Shown in pieces: positions 13,293 through 13,731 of a stretch of 13,731 bases of DNA. Under the pieces are notes generated by a model. The model was not told the origin of the DNA. It saw nothing but the letters and a program-made list of their open reading frames with translations, and made no database searches. Position 1 is the stretch's first letter. Each line of letters begins with the position of its first letter. Made by a program: the position numbers and the translations under genes. Source of the stretch: Flavobacteriaceae bacterium (GTDB lineage: Bacteria > Bacteroidota > Bacteroidia > Flavobacteriales > Flavobacteriaceae); the NCBI GenBank assembly GCA_002713705.1, contig PAUJ01000018.1, positions 30,573 to 44,303 of the forward strand, in the 5' to 3' direction.

Positions 13293-13731
13293 TTAACTAA
13301 ATTTAATTCTATATAATGGCCTTCCATCAACATCGCCACCTTGTTCTGCATTAGATTTTGTATATAATGTGTAATTTACTGCCATACCCTCTATTGTAAA
13401 TTGTGTTGCACTACTTGTAAATTCCGATGCATTTAAATCAGCATATACTGCATTTTGAGGAGTACTTGCAACCGGATTATATTGTTGCCATCCTACTGTT
13501 CTACCTGCAATCATGGCATCTGAAATAGCGATTCTATGTCGTAGTACTCCAGGAGCAACTTCATCGTAAGGCTGTGAACATGTTAATTGTGTTAACGAAG
13601 CCCCATGTGATAATAATGCTCTATCATTAAAATCATTATTATTTGTAGAAGCTCCTAATTTAATTGGATAAACTCCTTCAAAACTAGTATTATTAGTTTT
13701 AGTACCACTTGAATATTGTAATGATGGATAA
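13293..13731 (-). CDS. Structural-like protein, C-terminal part (5' end beyond the window)
   Basis: The minus-strand frame is open from the window edge to the stop at 13293, giving 146 visible codons; an ATG at 13514 is internal, because the sequence upstream continues in frame with the same composition. The visible part is polar and rich in Asn, Thr and Ser, with VYPIKLGAS, then LRHRIAISDAMIAGRTVGW (about residues 67-85 of the visible part) and an end SNAEQGGDVDGRPLYRIKFS. There are no membrane helices. I do not recognise a family. It ends 17 bases before the fibre start, in the same direction, so it is probably co-expressed and likely another virion or fibre-associated protein. That role is inferred from context only. 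Confidence 0.7.
   Translation of the reverse strand, partial: YPSLQYSSGTKTNNTSFEGVYPIKLGASTNNNDFNDRALLSHGASLTQLTCSQPYDEVAPGVLRHRIAISDAMIAGRTVGWQQYNPVASTPQNAVYADLNASEFTSSATQFTIEGMAVNYTLYTKSNAEQGGDVDGRPLYRIKFS

Noticed and set aside
13293..13514. Separate 73-residue gene starting at the ATG at 13514
   Set aside because: The frame continues open to the window edge with similar composition and there is no ribosome binding site at that ATG, so it is the end of a longer gene.

Overview
The window looks like part of an AT-rich marine tailed-phage genome, most likely a T4-like myovirus of the cyanophage or pelagiphage kind. The evidence is the tail-fibre style N-terminal module of the 1737-residue protein, the long proline-poor collagen-like tracts, phage-type linker modules inside those tracts, a von Willebrand factor A (vWA) protein without signal peptide, and a late-promoter-like AATAAATA octamer between two structural genes. 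No database search was possible, so the host and exact group are inferred.

Layout. On the plus strand, bases 1-390 hold the C-terminal end of a RecA-superfamily ATPase with a RadA-like KNRxG motif. Bases 391-846 carry no convincing gene and separate two convergent transcription units. The first part, about 434-620, is clearly more GC-rich than the rest and full of inverted repeats. Everything after 846 is coded on the minus strand as one closely packed set. In transcription order it runs: the C-terminal part of an unidentified structural-like protein (13731 to 13293), the collagen-like fibre protein (13275 to 8062), the vWA protein (8039 to 4590), a GT32-type DXD glycosyltransferase (4503 to 3850), a 903-residue protein with three glycosyltransferase-like modules (3755 to 1044), and a 64-residue single-span membrane protein (1041 to 847).

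How the genes may work together. The first three minus-strand genes look like virion surface parts: a fibre about 990 residues long in Gly-X-Y repeats, and a large adhesin-like protein with a vWA domain and beta-repeats. The next two genes encode up to four glycosyltransferase domains. The fibre tracts are extremely rich in Thr and Ser and nearly free of proline. One testable reading is that the glycosyltransferases glycosylate the phage's own fibre or vWA protein. The alternative is that they modify host surface polysaccharide. The fibre also has a cupredoxin-like domain near its N-terminus with all four type 1 copper ligand residues (His, Cys, His, Met) in order.

Limits: domain names rest on motifs read by eye. 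Functions of the first minus-strand gene and the last small gene are unknown.
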